In this document: piece by piece, positions 18,102-26,905 of the stretch
How the letters are laid out: each line of letters starts with the position of its first letter
Numbering within the stretch: position 1 is the first letter of the stretch
The notes under the pieces: model-generated
Seen by the model: the letters and a program-made list of their open reading frames with translations, nothing else
What the model was told of the DNA's origin: nothing
The model's database searches: none
Position numbers and translations under genes: made by a program
Origin: Nostoc sp. LPT
GTDB taxonomy: Bacteria; Cyanobacteriota; Cyanobacteriia; Cyanobacteriales; Nostocaceae
DNA length: 64,000 bases
Assembly: GCF_017115165.1 (NCBI RefSeq)
Contig: NZ_JABXKF010000145.1
Coordinates: 1 to 64,000, forward strand
Reading direction: 5' to 3'

Positions 18102-19670
18102 ATGACTAATGTCGATATCTCTCTCGTCCCAAATTCTTATTCCTTACCCAAGGTAGAAAAAGCAATACCTCACCCAGAAGGAATTAATCTTAACTCTCTA
18201 GCTGCTGCTACTCCAGAAGACTTTTTACCTCCTATCGGTAAATGGACAACTATTGGCGGTTTGGTACTTATAGCTACCTTTGTTGCAGGCGTTACCCTTG
18301 CAAGTATCCTCAAATATAAAACCACAGTTAAAGTAGCTGCTACCATTCGTCCAGCTGGAGAACTGCGCTTAGTACAAGCTGCAACAGAAGGGATAGTAAA
18401 AGATATTTTAGTAAAAGGAAATCAGCAAGTTAAACAAGGAGATATCATCGCTATACTTGATGGCTCTCGCCTACAAACTAAGAAAAGTCAACTTCTTGGG
18501 AATATTCAACAAACTACCGTTCAATCAACTCAAATAACTGCTCAAATTTCTGCTTTAGATAGACAGATTCAAGCAGAAAGTGAACTAACAAACCGTGCCA
18601 CATTTGCTGCTCAAGCTGAACTGCAACGCACTCAAACGGAATATCGCAATAGTCAAATTAGCACCACTACGGAAGTAGAAGAATCAGTAGCTAACTTAAA
18701 ATTAGTTCAAGATGATTTAGAAACAGCCAAAGCAGAATTAAAGTCGGCTCAAGCGAATTCACTTGCAACCCAAGCTTCATTCAAAGCAGCGATCGTCAAA
18801 AGCGATCGCTATAAACCGATAGTCAAATCTGGTGCGCTTTCTCAAGACGCATACGAAGAAGTAACTCTCGCAGTTCAACAACAACAACAAGCACTCTTAT
18901 CTCAATTGGCAATAGTAGAAGCTCACAAGCAAACTGTAAAAAAGCAACAAAGAGCTGTTGAAGCAGCCCAAGCAAGGTTAAACAAAGCCAAAACTACCCT
19001 TAACTCTATAGCAGGAGTGGCGATCGCTCGTGAAAGAATCGCTCAAGAAAAAGCTAGAGGGGGAGCAACTTTATCTAGACTTCAGCAAGAAAGAGAACAG
19101 CTTATTCAACGACAAACAGAATTAGAAAACCAATTAAACAGCTTCAAAAAAGAACTCAAACAAATAGAAATTGAACTTCAAAATATCATAATTCGTGCTT
19201 CTGCCTCTGGCACAATAGCACAACTCAATCTACGAAATATCTCTCAAGTCATTGCTTCTGGAGAGATGATTGCCCAAATTGCTCCTAGTGAAGCACCACT
19301 GGAAATCAAAGCCGATATTCCTTCTGAGGAAATCAGTAAAATTCGGCTGGGACAAAAAGTGTATATGCGCGTATCTGCTTGTCCATATCCCGACTATGGC
19401 TCTTTACAAGGTACAGTGAGCAGCATTTCTCCAGATGCAATAGAACCTCAATCTAATTTAAATTCTTCTAACTCTTCTTTAGGGATGGGGGGAATTTCAC
19501 AAGCAGGTAATTACAAGGTGAATATTAAACCAGAAAACTATATATTGAAGATTGCAGGGAAAGAATGTGCTATCCAATTAGGAATGGAAGGAAGCGCTGA
19601 TATTATCTCTCAAGAGGAAACTGTATTGCAATTTATTTTGAGAAAAGCGAGATTAATAACGAATATATGA
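18102..19670 (+). CDS. HlyD-family secretion adaptor
   Basis: A 522-residue membrane-fusion protein of type I secretion. There is one transmembrane segment at about residues 48-68, a lipoyl-like half motif (ATEGIVKDILVKGNQQVKQG), a long Gln/Glu/Lys-rich coiled-coil hairpin (about 135-355), the second lipoyl half (ASASGTIAQLNLRNISQVIA) and a beta-barrel domain. A Ser/Asn-rich insert (SNLNSSNSSLGMGG) lies near residue 455. It would bridge the inner-membrane ABC exporter to an outer-membrane channel for export of the upstream peptide. No outer-membrane TolC-like gene is nearby, so a distant one must serve. Confidence 0.88.
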   Translation: MTNVDISLVPNSYSLPKVEKAIPHPEGINLNSLAAATPEDFLPPIGKWTTIGGLVLIATFVAGVTLASILKYKTTVKVAATIRPAGELRLVQAATEGIVKDILVKGNQQVKQGDIIAILDGSRLQTKKSQLLGNIQQTTVQSTQITAQISALDRQIQAESELTNRATFAAQAELQRTQTEYRNSQISTTTEVEESVANLKLVQDDLETAKAELKSAQANSLATQASFKAAIVKSDRYKPIVKSGALSQDAYEEVTLAVQQQQQALLSQLAIVEAHKQTVKKQQRAVEAAQARLNKAKTTLNSIAGVAIARERIAQEKARGGATLSRLQQEREQLIQRQTELENQLNSFKKELKQIEIELQNIIIRASASGTIAQLNLRNISQVIASGEMIAQIAPSEAPLEIKADIPSEEISKIRLGQKVYMRVSACPYPDYGSLQGTVSSISPDAIEPQSNLNSSNSSLGMGGISQAGNYKVNIKPENYILKIAGKECAIQLGMEGSADIISQEETVLQFILRKARLITNI

Positions 19671-19753
19671 TAAATATAAGGCATGAGTTAGAAGGATAAA
19701 AGATAAATAATAATCATTCATAACTCATATAAAATAAAAATTGCTTGATAATA

Positions 19754-21892
19754 TTAAGGAGTTAAAAATTTCAAGTGCTGACCAGGTAGCTGACGTAATT
19801 CATTGGGAGTACCAGTCAGCTTTAACTCTCCTGTTTCTAACAAAACAATAAAATCAGCCCGCTCAATTACTCTAGGGCGGTGACTAATCATAATAGTTGT
19901 TTGATCCTGACGCTCCGCTAATAAATTATCTAAAACTTTAGTTTCTAATACTGGGTCTAAAGCGCCTGTAGATTCATCTAAGATTAATATTGGTGGATTA
20001 GTAACAATTGCCCTGGCAATTGCTAATCTTTGCTTCTGTCCTCCAGAAATATTTGCACCAAATTCTCCTAATATAGTTTGATATTTATCAGGTAAATTGC
20101 TAATAAATTCGTCGGCACCAGCTATCTGACAAGCTCTAACGATTTGTTCAAAATTAACTGAAGGATAGGCAAAATGGAAATTTTCAATAATTGAACGACT
20201 CCAAAAGTGCGGTTCTTGAGGAATTAATATTATTTGTTGACGGCGGCATTCTAAAGAGATGTCTTGCTGATTATAAATTCCATAACGAATATTACCAGAT
20301 TGCAAGTCATATAATCCGGCTATTAACTTGACTAAAGTGCTTTTTCCACAACCTGATTGTCCGATTAAGGCTGTTACTTTTCCCCCAGGAATGGTGAGAG
20401 AGAAATTTTTTAATAAATCAACTCTACCTTGATGATGAAAGTTCAGATTAGTACAAACAATATCTGTATCAGCAGTAATTTCCGCCCAAGGTTTTTTACG
20501 ATCTTTCTCATCCTCTGCTGTAGCATCTAGGACTTCTGTAAGGCGCTGAATTACTACTTGAGCAGTAATAAATTCATTAACTAAGCCTACCACCGAACTC
20601 AAAAAGCCTAAGAAATTTCCACTCATGCCGTTAAAAGCAAGTAATTGACCTATACTTAGAGTGCGATTAATTACAAAGTAGCTGCCTAACCAAAGTAAAC
20701 CAATATTTGTTAAACTATTGAATAGAGTTGTAACGGTGGTATTGTAAAATCCTAGCTTCAGGGTACTCCACTTGAAATTAGCGAGGCGACCGTAATTAGC
20801 TTGATACTCTTCCCAAGCTTGAGGAGTACCTTGGGTAGTCTTAAGTATTTGGATACCGCGAAAAGTTTCTACAAGAAAACCTTGAATTTCTGTATTTAAA
20901 ACAATAGAAGCACGGGTTTTTTGTTGTAAAGCTGGTAAAAACAGCCAATTAATACCCATAACTATTATAAAGACAAATAAGGAAGCTAAAGAAAGCTGCC
21001 AACTATAAAAAATCATTATTCCCAAAGAGATGACAGCGATAAAAAATTGACTGGGTAAACCCAAAACAATTTGAGAAACTAGATTATGAACCCTTTCTAT
21101 ATCATCAATGCGGCTGACAACTTCCCCACTACGACGGGCTTCAAAATAAGATAAGGGTAAGCGGAGGAGTTTATACCCGTAATCTAAAATTAATCCCAAC
21201 TCTAGCCTTTGAGCGTATTGTCCTACCAAGTGAGATTGAACAATACCAATAGCAGCTCGAAAAATATTTAAAGTAATAACCGCAATGGCTACGGTAGTTA
21301 ATAGCTGGATATCTCCCCTTACCAAAACATCATCTGTGAGGAGCTGCATCATTAAAGGAGCAGCCAGAGAAAGAAGTCCAACGACAATATTGATTGCGAT
21401 CGCTTCCGCAAGTATTTTGCTATAGGGTAAAACTCTTTTGAGGAAACGTCCGAAGCCGTCTATATTATCCGACTCCTGTTGATAAAAACGAGTTTCATCT
21501 GGAGTTAATAACAGCATGACACCATTCGCCCATCCCTCTAATAACTCTTGATGGTTGAGCTTGCGAATACCTACCGCTGGGTCAGCAATAACATATTTCT
21601 TATCTTTATGTGCGTACAATACAACCCAGTGATATCCTTTCCAGTGAATAATGGCAGGCAAAGAAATTCTATCCAAGCGTTCTATTAATTCAGGAGTTGC
21701 TCTCACTGGACGGGCATTAAAACCTAAGTTTTCCGCCCCTCGTCTTAAACTAAGCAAAGTAGTACCTTGCTTACCTGTACCTACTAATTCCCGCATTTTG
21801 TTAATACCGAAAGTTTTACCATAGTATTGTGCTATGGTTGCAAGACAAGGAGCACCACAATCTTCCTCACTGTGTTGTAAAACCGCTTTCAT
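19754..21892 (-). CDS. C39-peptidase ABC exporter (bacteriocin-processing type)
   Basis: About 712 residues from the ATG at 21892; a TTG at 21931 is the longest option. The N-terminal C39 peptidase has QHSEEDCGAPCL with the catalytic Cys, HWKGYHWVVLY with the His, and IADPAVG with the Asp. A six-helix exporter domain follows. The nucleotide-binding domain has Walker A GQSGCGKST, signature ISGGQKQR (ISGGQ instead of LSGGQ), Walker B ILILDESTGALD and the H-loop SHRPR. It should cut double-glycine leaders and export the core in one step. It is convergent with HlyD (84 bases apart), so the two are not co-transcribed. Confidence 0.9.
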   Translation of the reverse strand: MKAVLQHSEEDCGAPCLATIAQYYGKTFGINKMRELVGTGKQGTTLLSLRRGAENLGFNARPVRATPELIERLDRISLPAIIHWKGYHWVVLYAHKDKKYVIADPAVGIRKLNHQELLEGWANGVMLLLTPDETRFYQQESDNIDGFGRFLKRVLPYSKILAEAIAINIVVGLLSLAAPLMMQLLTDDVLVRGDIQLLTTVAIAVITLNIFRAAIGIVQSHLVGQYAQRLELGLILDYGYKLLRLPLSYFEARRSGEVVSRIDDIERVHNLVSQIVLGLPSQFFIAVISLGIMIFYSWQLSLASLFVFIIVMGINWLFLPALQQKTRASIVLNTEIQGFLVETFRGIQILKTTQGTPQAWEEYQANYGRLANFKWSTLKLGFYNTTVTTLFNSLTNIGLLWLGSYFVINRTLSIGQLLAFNGMSGNFLGFLSSVVGLVNEFITAQVVIQRLTEVLDATAEDEKDRKKPWAEITADTDIVCTNLNFHHQGRVDLLKNFSLTIPGGKVTALIGQSGCGKSTLVKLIAGLYDLQSGNIRYGIYNQQDISLECRRQQIILIPQEPHFWSRSIIENFHFAYPSVNFEQIVRACQIAGADEFISNLPDKYQTILGEFGANISGGQKQRLAIARAIVTNPPILILDESTGALDPVLETKVLDNLLAERQDQTTIMISHRPRVIERADFIVLLETGELKLTGTPNELRQLPGQHLKFLTP

Positions 21893-22019
21893 CACAGAAA
21901 AATACCCAATTTTGTACTTTATGTTTCCCAATTGGGTTCTGAAATTAACATAACGCTTCCCCTAATTACCACCGCCATACGCACTGGGAGCAATGCGATT
22001 CGTCTTTCCAATCCCCTAA

Positions 22020-22088
22020 TAGTTAACGTTCGTCGTTCGCACAGCGTCTCGAAGAGAAGACGTTGGCGCAGCCATCGCTTATTTTTTC
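22020..22088. repeat. Dispersed-type palindromic repeat
   Basis: CGTCTCGAAGAGAAGACG and surrounding sequence (AACGTTCGTCGTTCGCACAG, then TTGGCGCAGCCATCGCTT) form inverted arms. Similar GCGTCTC...GAAG units occur at about 57.2 kb. Non-coding. Confidence 0.45.
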
Positions 22089-22141
22089 CTAATTTCTCTT
22101 AATGCATTATTTGTCTAGTTTGTCAATGCGTAAGTTCTACT

Positions 22142-22186
22142 AGTGATGATTTTTGCAGGTTCACCTGCAAAAATCATCACTTTTTT
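22142..22186 (+). terminator. Perfect 18-bp hairpin with T-run, orphan terminator
   Basis: The arm AGTGATGATTTTTGCAGG and its exact reverse complement are separated by four bases (TTCA) and followed by six T on the plus strand. This is a textbook intrinsic terminator for plus-strand transcription. No plus-strand gene ends nearby: HlyD stopped 2.5 kb upstream and the ABC gene is on the other strand. It may end an unannotated small RNA starting between about 21935 and 22140. Confidence 0.65.
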
Positions 22187-22323
22187 ACTCAGCACTCAGT
22201 ACTATTTGCGTCATGGCAGTACTACATACAGGACTTTGCAAGTAAATTAAGTACACCCCTCCCCAAACCTCCCCGCAAGTTCGAGGAGGGTGTGCGACAG
22301 CGCGGGTGGGGTATTTTTGTACC

Positions 22324-22668
22324 TCACAAACTTGAAGTCTGCTGTAATTGTTTTACCTTTTCAGTTACCCAATCGACACGATCCTTTCCCCAAAATCTTT
22401 CGCCTTCCACTACCCAGGTTGGTACTCCAGGACAACCAAACTGCTCGTATTCTGCCAAAGCTGCCATTGCTGCAAGTTTTGCTGCTTCCCCGTGGATTAA
22501 CTCAAGAATGCGATCGCCATTTAGCCCAACATCATTTGCAACTTTCTTAATCACAGACTCATCGTTGACATCAAGTAGGTCAATATACGTCGCTCGAAAG
22601 AACGCGGCATCAAGCAGAGGCTCCTTCCCTGCAAAGCTTTTTCGGCAAGAGCGATACCAATATATGAA
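22324..22668 (-). pseudogene. C-terminal fragment of DsbA/2-hydroxychromene-2-carboxylate isomerase-like protein
   Basis: One open frame reads (from about 22660 down) RKSFAGKEPLLDAAFF, then a helical stretch with DESVIKKVANDVGLNGDRI and a terminal segment containing GCPGVPTWVVEGERFWGKDR. The cis-Pro strand GVPTW and ERFWG-DR are hallmarks of the C-terminal part of GST-kappa/HCCA isomerase and DsbA-family proteins. The thioredoxin N-terminal half with its CxxC or Ser site cannot be found; upstream codons lose similarity around 22670. It is either a decayed gene or a shortened one starting at an internal ATG (22554). Confidence 0.65.
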
Positions 22669-23009
22669 TTTGACGAGTGGTATATCGAGTATGAGTATAC
22701 TTTGATTCGCTGCGACATCTTGGCTACCGTAGCTACCTAACTAACAATATTACGAATTAGCGATCGCAGCAGTAGCCAATATTCAATCATCAGAGTCCCC
22801 AATCCCCACTATTGAAAAAAGGCAGAGGGAAAAACTTTTCTCCCCTGCTCCCTGCTCCCCTGCTTCTTCCCCAATCCGTGTCTGGTTGCTACAGTCGCGG
22901 TGAAAAATACTAAGCTGGTAGATAGCACGTTTAAACTTTAGCGGAAATTCCAAATCGCATTCATCGGCGGTTTAAAATTCTCCATTGGCGAACTACCTGT
23001 AATTACATT
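22669..23009. other. Intergenic region upstream of ffh with CCCTGCT repeats
   Basis: The stretch contains a short CCCCTGCTCC array (about 22842-22873) and one GCGATCGC. The ffh promoter must lie in the last 130 bases. No gene is seen. Confidence 0.5.
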
Positions 23010-24473
23010 ATGTTTGATGCTCTATCTGACCGTTTAGAATCAGCCTGGAAAAAACTGCGGGGACAGGACAAAATTTCTCAATCCAACATTCAAGATGCAT
23101 TGCGCGAAGTGCGCCGCGCCTTGTTGGAAGCAGATGTCAATCTCCAGGTAGTAAAAGATTTTATTAGCGAAGTCGAAGCCAAGGCACAGGGAGCCGAGGT
23201 GATTACCGGCGTGCGACCCGATCAACAGTTCATCAAAATTGTTCACGATGAACTGGTGCAGGTGATGGGAGAAGAAAATGTTCCCATAGCAAAAGCCCAG
23301 GAGCAGCCTACCATTGTGCTGATGGCTGGGTTGCAAGGTACTGGTAAAACCACAGCTACTGCTAAGTTAGCTTTACATCTTCGTAAATTAGAGCGTAGCT
23401 GCTTGTTAGTGGCGACAGACGTATATCGCCCAGCAGCGATCGACCAATTGGTGACGTTGGGTAAGCAAATTGACGTACCAGTATTTGAACTAGGAAGCAA
23501 CGCCGATCCCGTAGAAATCGCAAGGCAAGGTGTAGAACGGGCTAGGGCAGAAGGTGTCAACACAGTAATTATTGATACTGCTGGACGCCTGCAAATTGAC
23601 GAAGATATGATGGCGGAATTAGCCCGCATCAAAGCAACTGTCCAACCCCATGAAACTCTGTTGGTGGTGGACGCGATGACTGGTCAAGAGGCCGCAAATC
23701 TTACCCGTACCTTCCACGAACAGATCGGCATTACTGGGGCGATTCTCACCAAATTAGATGGTGATAGCCGTGGTGGTGCTGCGCTTTCAGTGCGGCAGAT
23801 TTCGGGAGCGCCGATTAAATTTGTGGGCGTGGGTGAGAAAGTTGAGGCACTGCAACCGTTTTATCCCGATCGCATGGCATCGCGGATTCTCGGTATGGGC
23901 GATGTGTTGACCCTGGTAGAAAAAGCCCAGGAAGAGTTTGACTTAGCAGATGCTGAGAAAATGCAGGAGAAAATCTTGTCAGCGAAGTTTGACTTTACTG
24001 ACTTTCTCAAGCAATTGCGGATGCTGAAGAACATGGGTTCTCTGGGAGGCTTGATCAAGATGATTCCAGGGATGAACAAGCTTTCAGACGATCAACTCAA
24101 ACAGGGAGAAACTCAGTTAAAGCGCTGTGAGGCGATGATTAACTCCATGACTCGCCAAGAACGCCACGACCCCGATTTATTAGCCAGTTCTCCCAGTCGG
24201 CGGCGGCGGATTGCTGCTGGCTCCGGCTATAGAGAGTCAGATGTCAGCAAACTGGTGGGTGATTTCCAAAAAATGCGATCGCTCATGCAGCAAATGGGTC
24301 AAGGTGGCTTCCCTGGAATGCCGGGAATGTTCGGCGGTGGCGGCATGGGCAACGCCTTTGCTGGTGCTGGTAATCGTCCCCCAGCCCCAGGATGGCGAGG
24401 TTATGATGGTGCCCCAGCCACGAAAAAGAAAAAACCCAAAGATAAAAAGAAAAAAGGCTTTGGCAATCTTTAG
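23010..24473 (+). CDS. ffh: Signal recognition particle protein Ffh
   Basis: A 487-residue SRP54-type GTPase that binds signal sequences of nascent membrane proteins and pairs with FtsY. The N domain is at 1-90. The G domain has the P-loop GLQGTGKTT, DTAGRLQIDEDMM (G3) and TKLDGDSRGG (G4/G5). The M domain (about 330-455) is Met-rich with the RRRRIAAGSG RNA-binding motif. A Gly/Met tail and a Lys-rich C-terminus (KKKKPKDKKKKG) follow. Length is normal. It heads the ffh-rpsP-KH-phoH order common in cyanobacteria. Confidence 0.97.
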   Translation: MFDALSDRLESAWKKLRGQDKISQSNIQDALREVRRALLEADVNLQVVKDFISEVEAKAQGAEVITGVRPDQQFIKIVHDELVQVMGEENVPIAKAQEQPTIVLMAGLQGTGKTTATAKLALHLRKLERSCLLVATDVYRPAAIDQLVTLGKQIDVPVFELGSNADPVEIARQGVERARAEGVNTVIIDTAGRLQIDEDMMAELARIKATVQPHETLLVVDAMTGQEAANLTRTFHEQIGITGAILTKLDGDSRGGAALSVRQISGAPIKFVGVGEKVEALQPFYPDRMASRILGMGDVLTLVEKAQEEFDLADAEKMQEKILSAKFDFTDFLKQLRMLKNMGSLGGLIKMIPGMNKLSDDQLKQGETQLKRCEAMINSMTRQERHDPDLLASSPSRRRRIAAGSGYRESDVSKLVGDFQKMRSLMQQMGQGGFPGMPGMFGGGGMGNAFAGAGNRPPAPGWRGYDGAPATKKKKPKDKKKKGFGNL

Positions 24474-24494
24474 TCATTAGGCATGGGGCAAAAC

Positions 24495-24570
24495 AGTTCC
24501 GTTAGCGGAAGCGGGGCGTTTAGCCCGTTTCGTAGTTCCGTTAGCGGAAGCGGGGCGTTTAGGCCCGTGC
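24495..24570. repeat. Two direct copies of a 33-base palindromic repeat
   Basis: AGTTCCGTTAGCGGAAGCGG followed by GGCGTTTAG-CCCG occurs at about 24495 and 24534. TTCCG-TTAG-CGGAA is a perfect small hairpin, and GGGCG/CCCG arms add a second. It lies just after ffh and could act as a processing or termination site. Confidence 0.7.
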
Positions 24571-24639
24571 TGAGTCATCCGTAAGATTCCCCACTCAGCA
24601 CTCAGCACTCCTGAAGGGCATGGGGCATGGGTAGTTTGC

Positions 24640-24690
24640 TAATGACAAATGATAAATGACTAATGACAAATGACAAACGACTAATAGCAG
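24640..24690. repeat. AATGACA-type heptamer repeat upstream of rpsP
   Basis: Six to seven imperfect copies of AATGACA/AATGATA. The same unit is expanded before 26905 and inside the RnfD-like gene at about 59.66 kb. Non-coding here. Confidence 0.7.
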
Positions 24691-24759
24691 CAAATGCTAG
24701 ACGAGTGCTAAAATTAGCATTTCGGCATACTTACCAATTAGGAGAATGATTCTTCAATC

Positions 24760-25020
24760 ATGATCAAACTGCGCTTGAAACGATTCGGTAAAAAGCGGGA
24801 AGCAAGTTACCGCATTGTCGCCATTAACAACCTCGCTCGCCGCGATGGTCGTCCCTTAGAAGAGTTGGGATTTTATAACCCCAGAACTGATGAAGTGCGA
24901 CTAGACGTTCCCGCCATCGTCAAGCGACTACAACAAGGCGCTCAACCCACTGATACCGTTCGTCGCATTCTAGTAAAAGCTAATGTTTTTGAGCAGGTCA
25001 GTGCAACAGCCGCATCATAA
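24760..25020 (+). CDS. rpsP: 30S ribosomal protein S16
   Basis: An 86-residue protein beginning [20 protein letters not shown], with the conserved [15 protein letters not shown] motif. Length is typical for S16, an assembly protein of the small subunit. A TAGGAGAATG ribosome site precedes the ATG. The KH-domain gene overlaps its 3' end, indicating co-transcription and translational coupling. Confidence 0.96.
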   Translation: MIKLRLKRFGKKREASYRIVAINNLARRDGRPLEELGFYNPRTDEVRLDVPAIVKRLQQGAQPTDTVRRILVKANVFEQVSATAAS

Positions 25021-25417
25021 TTTCGGAACAAAACTCCCAACAGCTAGCCCCAACTATGTTGAGCTGGTTCGGTTTTTGGTGCAGCCGTTTTTGGAATCTC
25101 CAGAGACATTAAGTGTCGATTGTGAAATTTCTCAGGCCCTCAACCGGGTTTGGGTTCGCATCGCCTTTGAAAGCACAGATAAAGGAAAAGTGTTTGGTCG
25201 AGGGGGACGCAATATTCAGGCGATTCGTACAGTAATTGCCGCAGCCGCAGCCGCAGCTGGGCAATCAACATACCTGGATATCTACGGCAGCACCACGCCG
25301 GGCCGCGAGGGTATGTCTTTTGATGAAGACACAGAAGAGCGATCGCCACCGCCGACTAAGAGAGAACCGCGTGCAAATGATGGGCCTAAACCCATTGTTA
25401 AACCACGCCTCCGCTAG
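25001..25417 (+). CDS. KH-domain RNA-binding protein (KhpA-like)
   Basis: A small RNA-binding protein with a KH core: [15 protein letters not shown], then [24 protein letters not shown] and AIRTVI, where GRGG is the nucleic-acid-binding GxxG loop. An Ala-rich helix and a charged, Pro-rich tail follow. The GTG at 25001 is preferred because cyanobacterial homologues begin shortly before this Asn-Tyr-Val-Glu segment. An ATG at 24983 in the same frame is an alternative. Either start lies inside rpsP, so expression is coupled. KhpA proteins associate with small RNAs, ribosomal RNA and division control in other bacteria; the role here is inferred from the family. Confidence 0.85.
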   Translation: MQQPHHNFGTKLPTASPNYVELVRFLVQPFLESPETLSVDCEISQALNRVWVRIAFESTDKGKVFGRGGRNIQAIRTVIAAAAAAAGQSTYLDIYGSTTPGREGMSFDEDTEERSPPPTKREPRANDGPKPIVKPRLR

Positions 25418-25436
25418 GTTGAAACTAAAGAGCAAA

Positions 25437-25472
25437 TCTGAGCGGTTGTTGTTACCTCCGCTCAGAATTTTT
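25437..25472 (+). terminator. Intrinsic terminator after rpsP-KH operon
   Basis: TCTGAGCGG pairs perfectly with CCGCTCAGA across a 12-base loop and is followed by ATTTTT. It sits 20 bases after the KH stop codon and fits the end of the ffh/rpsP/KH transcript. Confidence 0.75.
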
Positions 25473-25589
25473 ATAAAGATGGAAAGTAGCAAAAAGATTT
25501 TTAAATCTTTTTTTGAACTCTTTACCAGTAGGAGCGTACAGCTTTGCATTGGTGTCAACTTCAGATGAAATCTTCTGAGTGCATGAGTT

Positions 25590-25700
25590 TTGCCCTCACT
25601 CCCAGCCCCTCTCCCAACACGGGAGATGGGAGTAAATTCTCCAGTTCCCCTTCTCCCAAAATGGGAGAAGGGGTTAGGGGATGAGGGCAAGTTGTACGCC
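25590..25700. repeat. Intergenic dispersed repeat with inverted arms
   Basis: TGCCCTCACTCCCAGCCCCT opens the block and GGGGTTAGGGGATGAGGGCA closes it in roughly inverted orientation, with an inner TTCTCCCAAAATGGGAGAA palindrome. This is a familiar non-coding repeat type in Nostoc-like genomes. It separates the KH terminator from phoH. Confidence 0.65.
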
Positions 25701-25788
25701 CCTACAACCGATTAATTTATTACAAAAATTTTTCCAAAATGTAGGTAATAAAAGCATAATTTCGCCATTAGCGAGAAAAAATTAACCT

Positions 25789-26778
25789 TTGTCAAATACA
25801 GATCCTCACCAATTAAGAAATACTATGGCAGGTGCCTTAACAATTCAGCTGCCGAATATTACCAGTGCGATCGCTTTAGCCGGAGATGGAGAAGAAAATC
25901 TCAAAATCCTATCTCGGCAAACAGGAGCCACCTTAGTGCTACGCGGACAGGAATTAGTGATTTCTGGTACCGAAAAGCAAATTGATCTAGCTTCTCGATT
26001 AGTGCGATCGCTTGAAGACCTCTGGATTAAAGGCAATACTATTTCCAGTGCCGATATTTTAACAGCTCGTCAAGCCATAGATAGCGATCGCCAAGGGGAA
26101 CTGCAAGATTTACAGCGAGATGTCCTCGCCAAAAGTCGCCGGGGTGAACAAGTCCGTGCCAAAACCTTCCGCCAGCGCCAATATATCGACGCACTCCGCA
26201 GACACGATCTCACATTTGGAATTGGCCCTGCTGGTACTGGTAAAACTTATCTCGCTGTTGTTGTCGCCGTGCAAGCACTCCTTGCTAACCAGTTTGAAAA
26301 GCTGATCTTAACTCGCCCTGCCGTCGAAGCCGGTGAAAAACTCGGTTTTTTGCCTGGAGATTTACAGCAGAAAGTTAATCCTTATCTTCGCCCACTTTAC
26401 GATGCTATTTATGAATTCATCGACCCAGAAAAAGTACCCAGTTTAATGGAACGCGGTGTGATTGAAGTCGCACCACTCGCCTATATGCGGGGACGTACTC
26501 TCAATAACGCCTTTATAATTGTCGATGAAGCTCAAAATACTACACCCGCTCAGATGAAAATGGTTTTGACTCGTTTGGGCTTCCGTTCGCGGATGGTGAT
26601 TACAGGCGACATGACACAAACTGATTTGCCACTTCACCAACAATCAGGTTTAAGAGTGGCTTTACAAATTTTAAAACACGTTGAAGGCATTGCCTTTTGC
26701 GAATTTTCTCAAAGAGATGTTGTGCGCCATCCTCTAGTTCAGCGTATTGTCGCCGCTTATGAACAATATGAAAAATAG
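25789..26778 (+). CDS. PhoH family protein (ATPase)
   Basis: A 329-residue cytosolic P-loop protein. An N-terminal KH-like segment (LKILSRQTGATLVLRGQELV) is followed by a RecA-like ATPase core with Walker A GPAGTGKTYLAV and Walker B AFIIVDEAQNTTPAQMKM. The end, CEFSQRDVVRHPLVQRIV, is diagnostic. PhoH proteins are linked to RNA metabolism. The longest start is a TTG at 25789; an ATG at 25825 (MAGALTIQL) is equally plausible, and neither has a strong ribosome site. It completes the conserved SRP/S16/KH neighbourhood. Confidence 0.92.
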   Translation: MSNTDPHQLRNTMAGALTIQLPNITSAIALAGDGEENLKILSRQTGATLVLRGQELVISGTEKQIDLASRLVRSLEDLWIKGNTISSADILTARQAIDSDRQGELQDLQRDVLAKSRRGEQVRAKTFRQRQYIDALRRHDLTFGIGPAGTGKTYLAVVVAVQALLANQFEKLILTRPAVEAGEKLGFLPGDLQQKVNPYLRPLYDAIYEFIDPEKVPSLMERGVIEVAPLAYMRGRTLNNAFIIVDEAQNTTPAQMKMVLTRLGFRSRMVITGDMTQTDLPLHQQSGLRVALQILKHVEGIAFCEFSQRDVVRHPLVQRIVAAYEQYEK

Positions 26779-26789
26779 GGATTGGGAAT

Positions 26790-26905
26790 GGGGCATTGGA
26801 CATGGGGTATTGGGCATTGGGCATGGGGCATGGGGCATTAGTTAGGAATCATCGTTTAACCAATGACAAATGACAAATGACAAATGACAAAGGACAAATA
26901 ACAAA
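26790..26905. repeat. GGGCATT and ATGACAA heptamer arrays abutting a start codon
   Basis: Imperfect units of GGGCATT/GGGGCAT (26790-26840) are followed by at least six ATGACAA-type units. The last ATG of the array is the start codon of the gene at 26905, so the 5' untranslated region of that gene consists largely of repeats. Confidence 0.75.
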
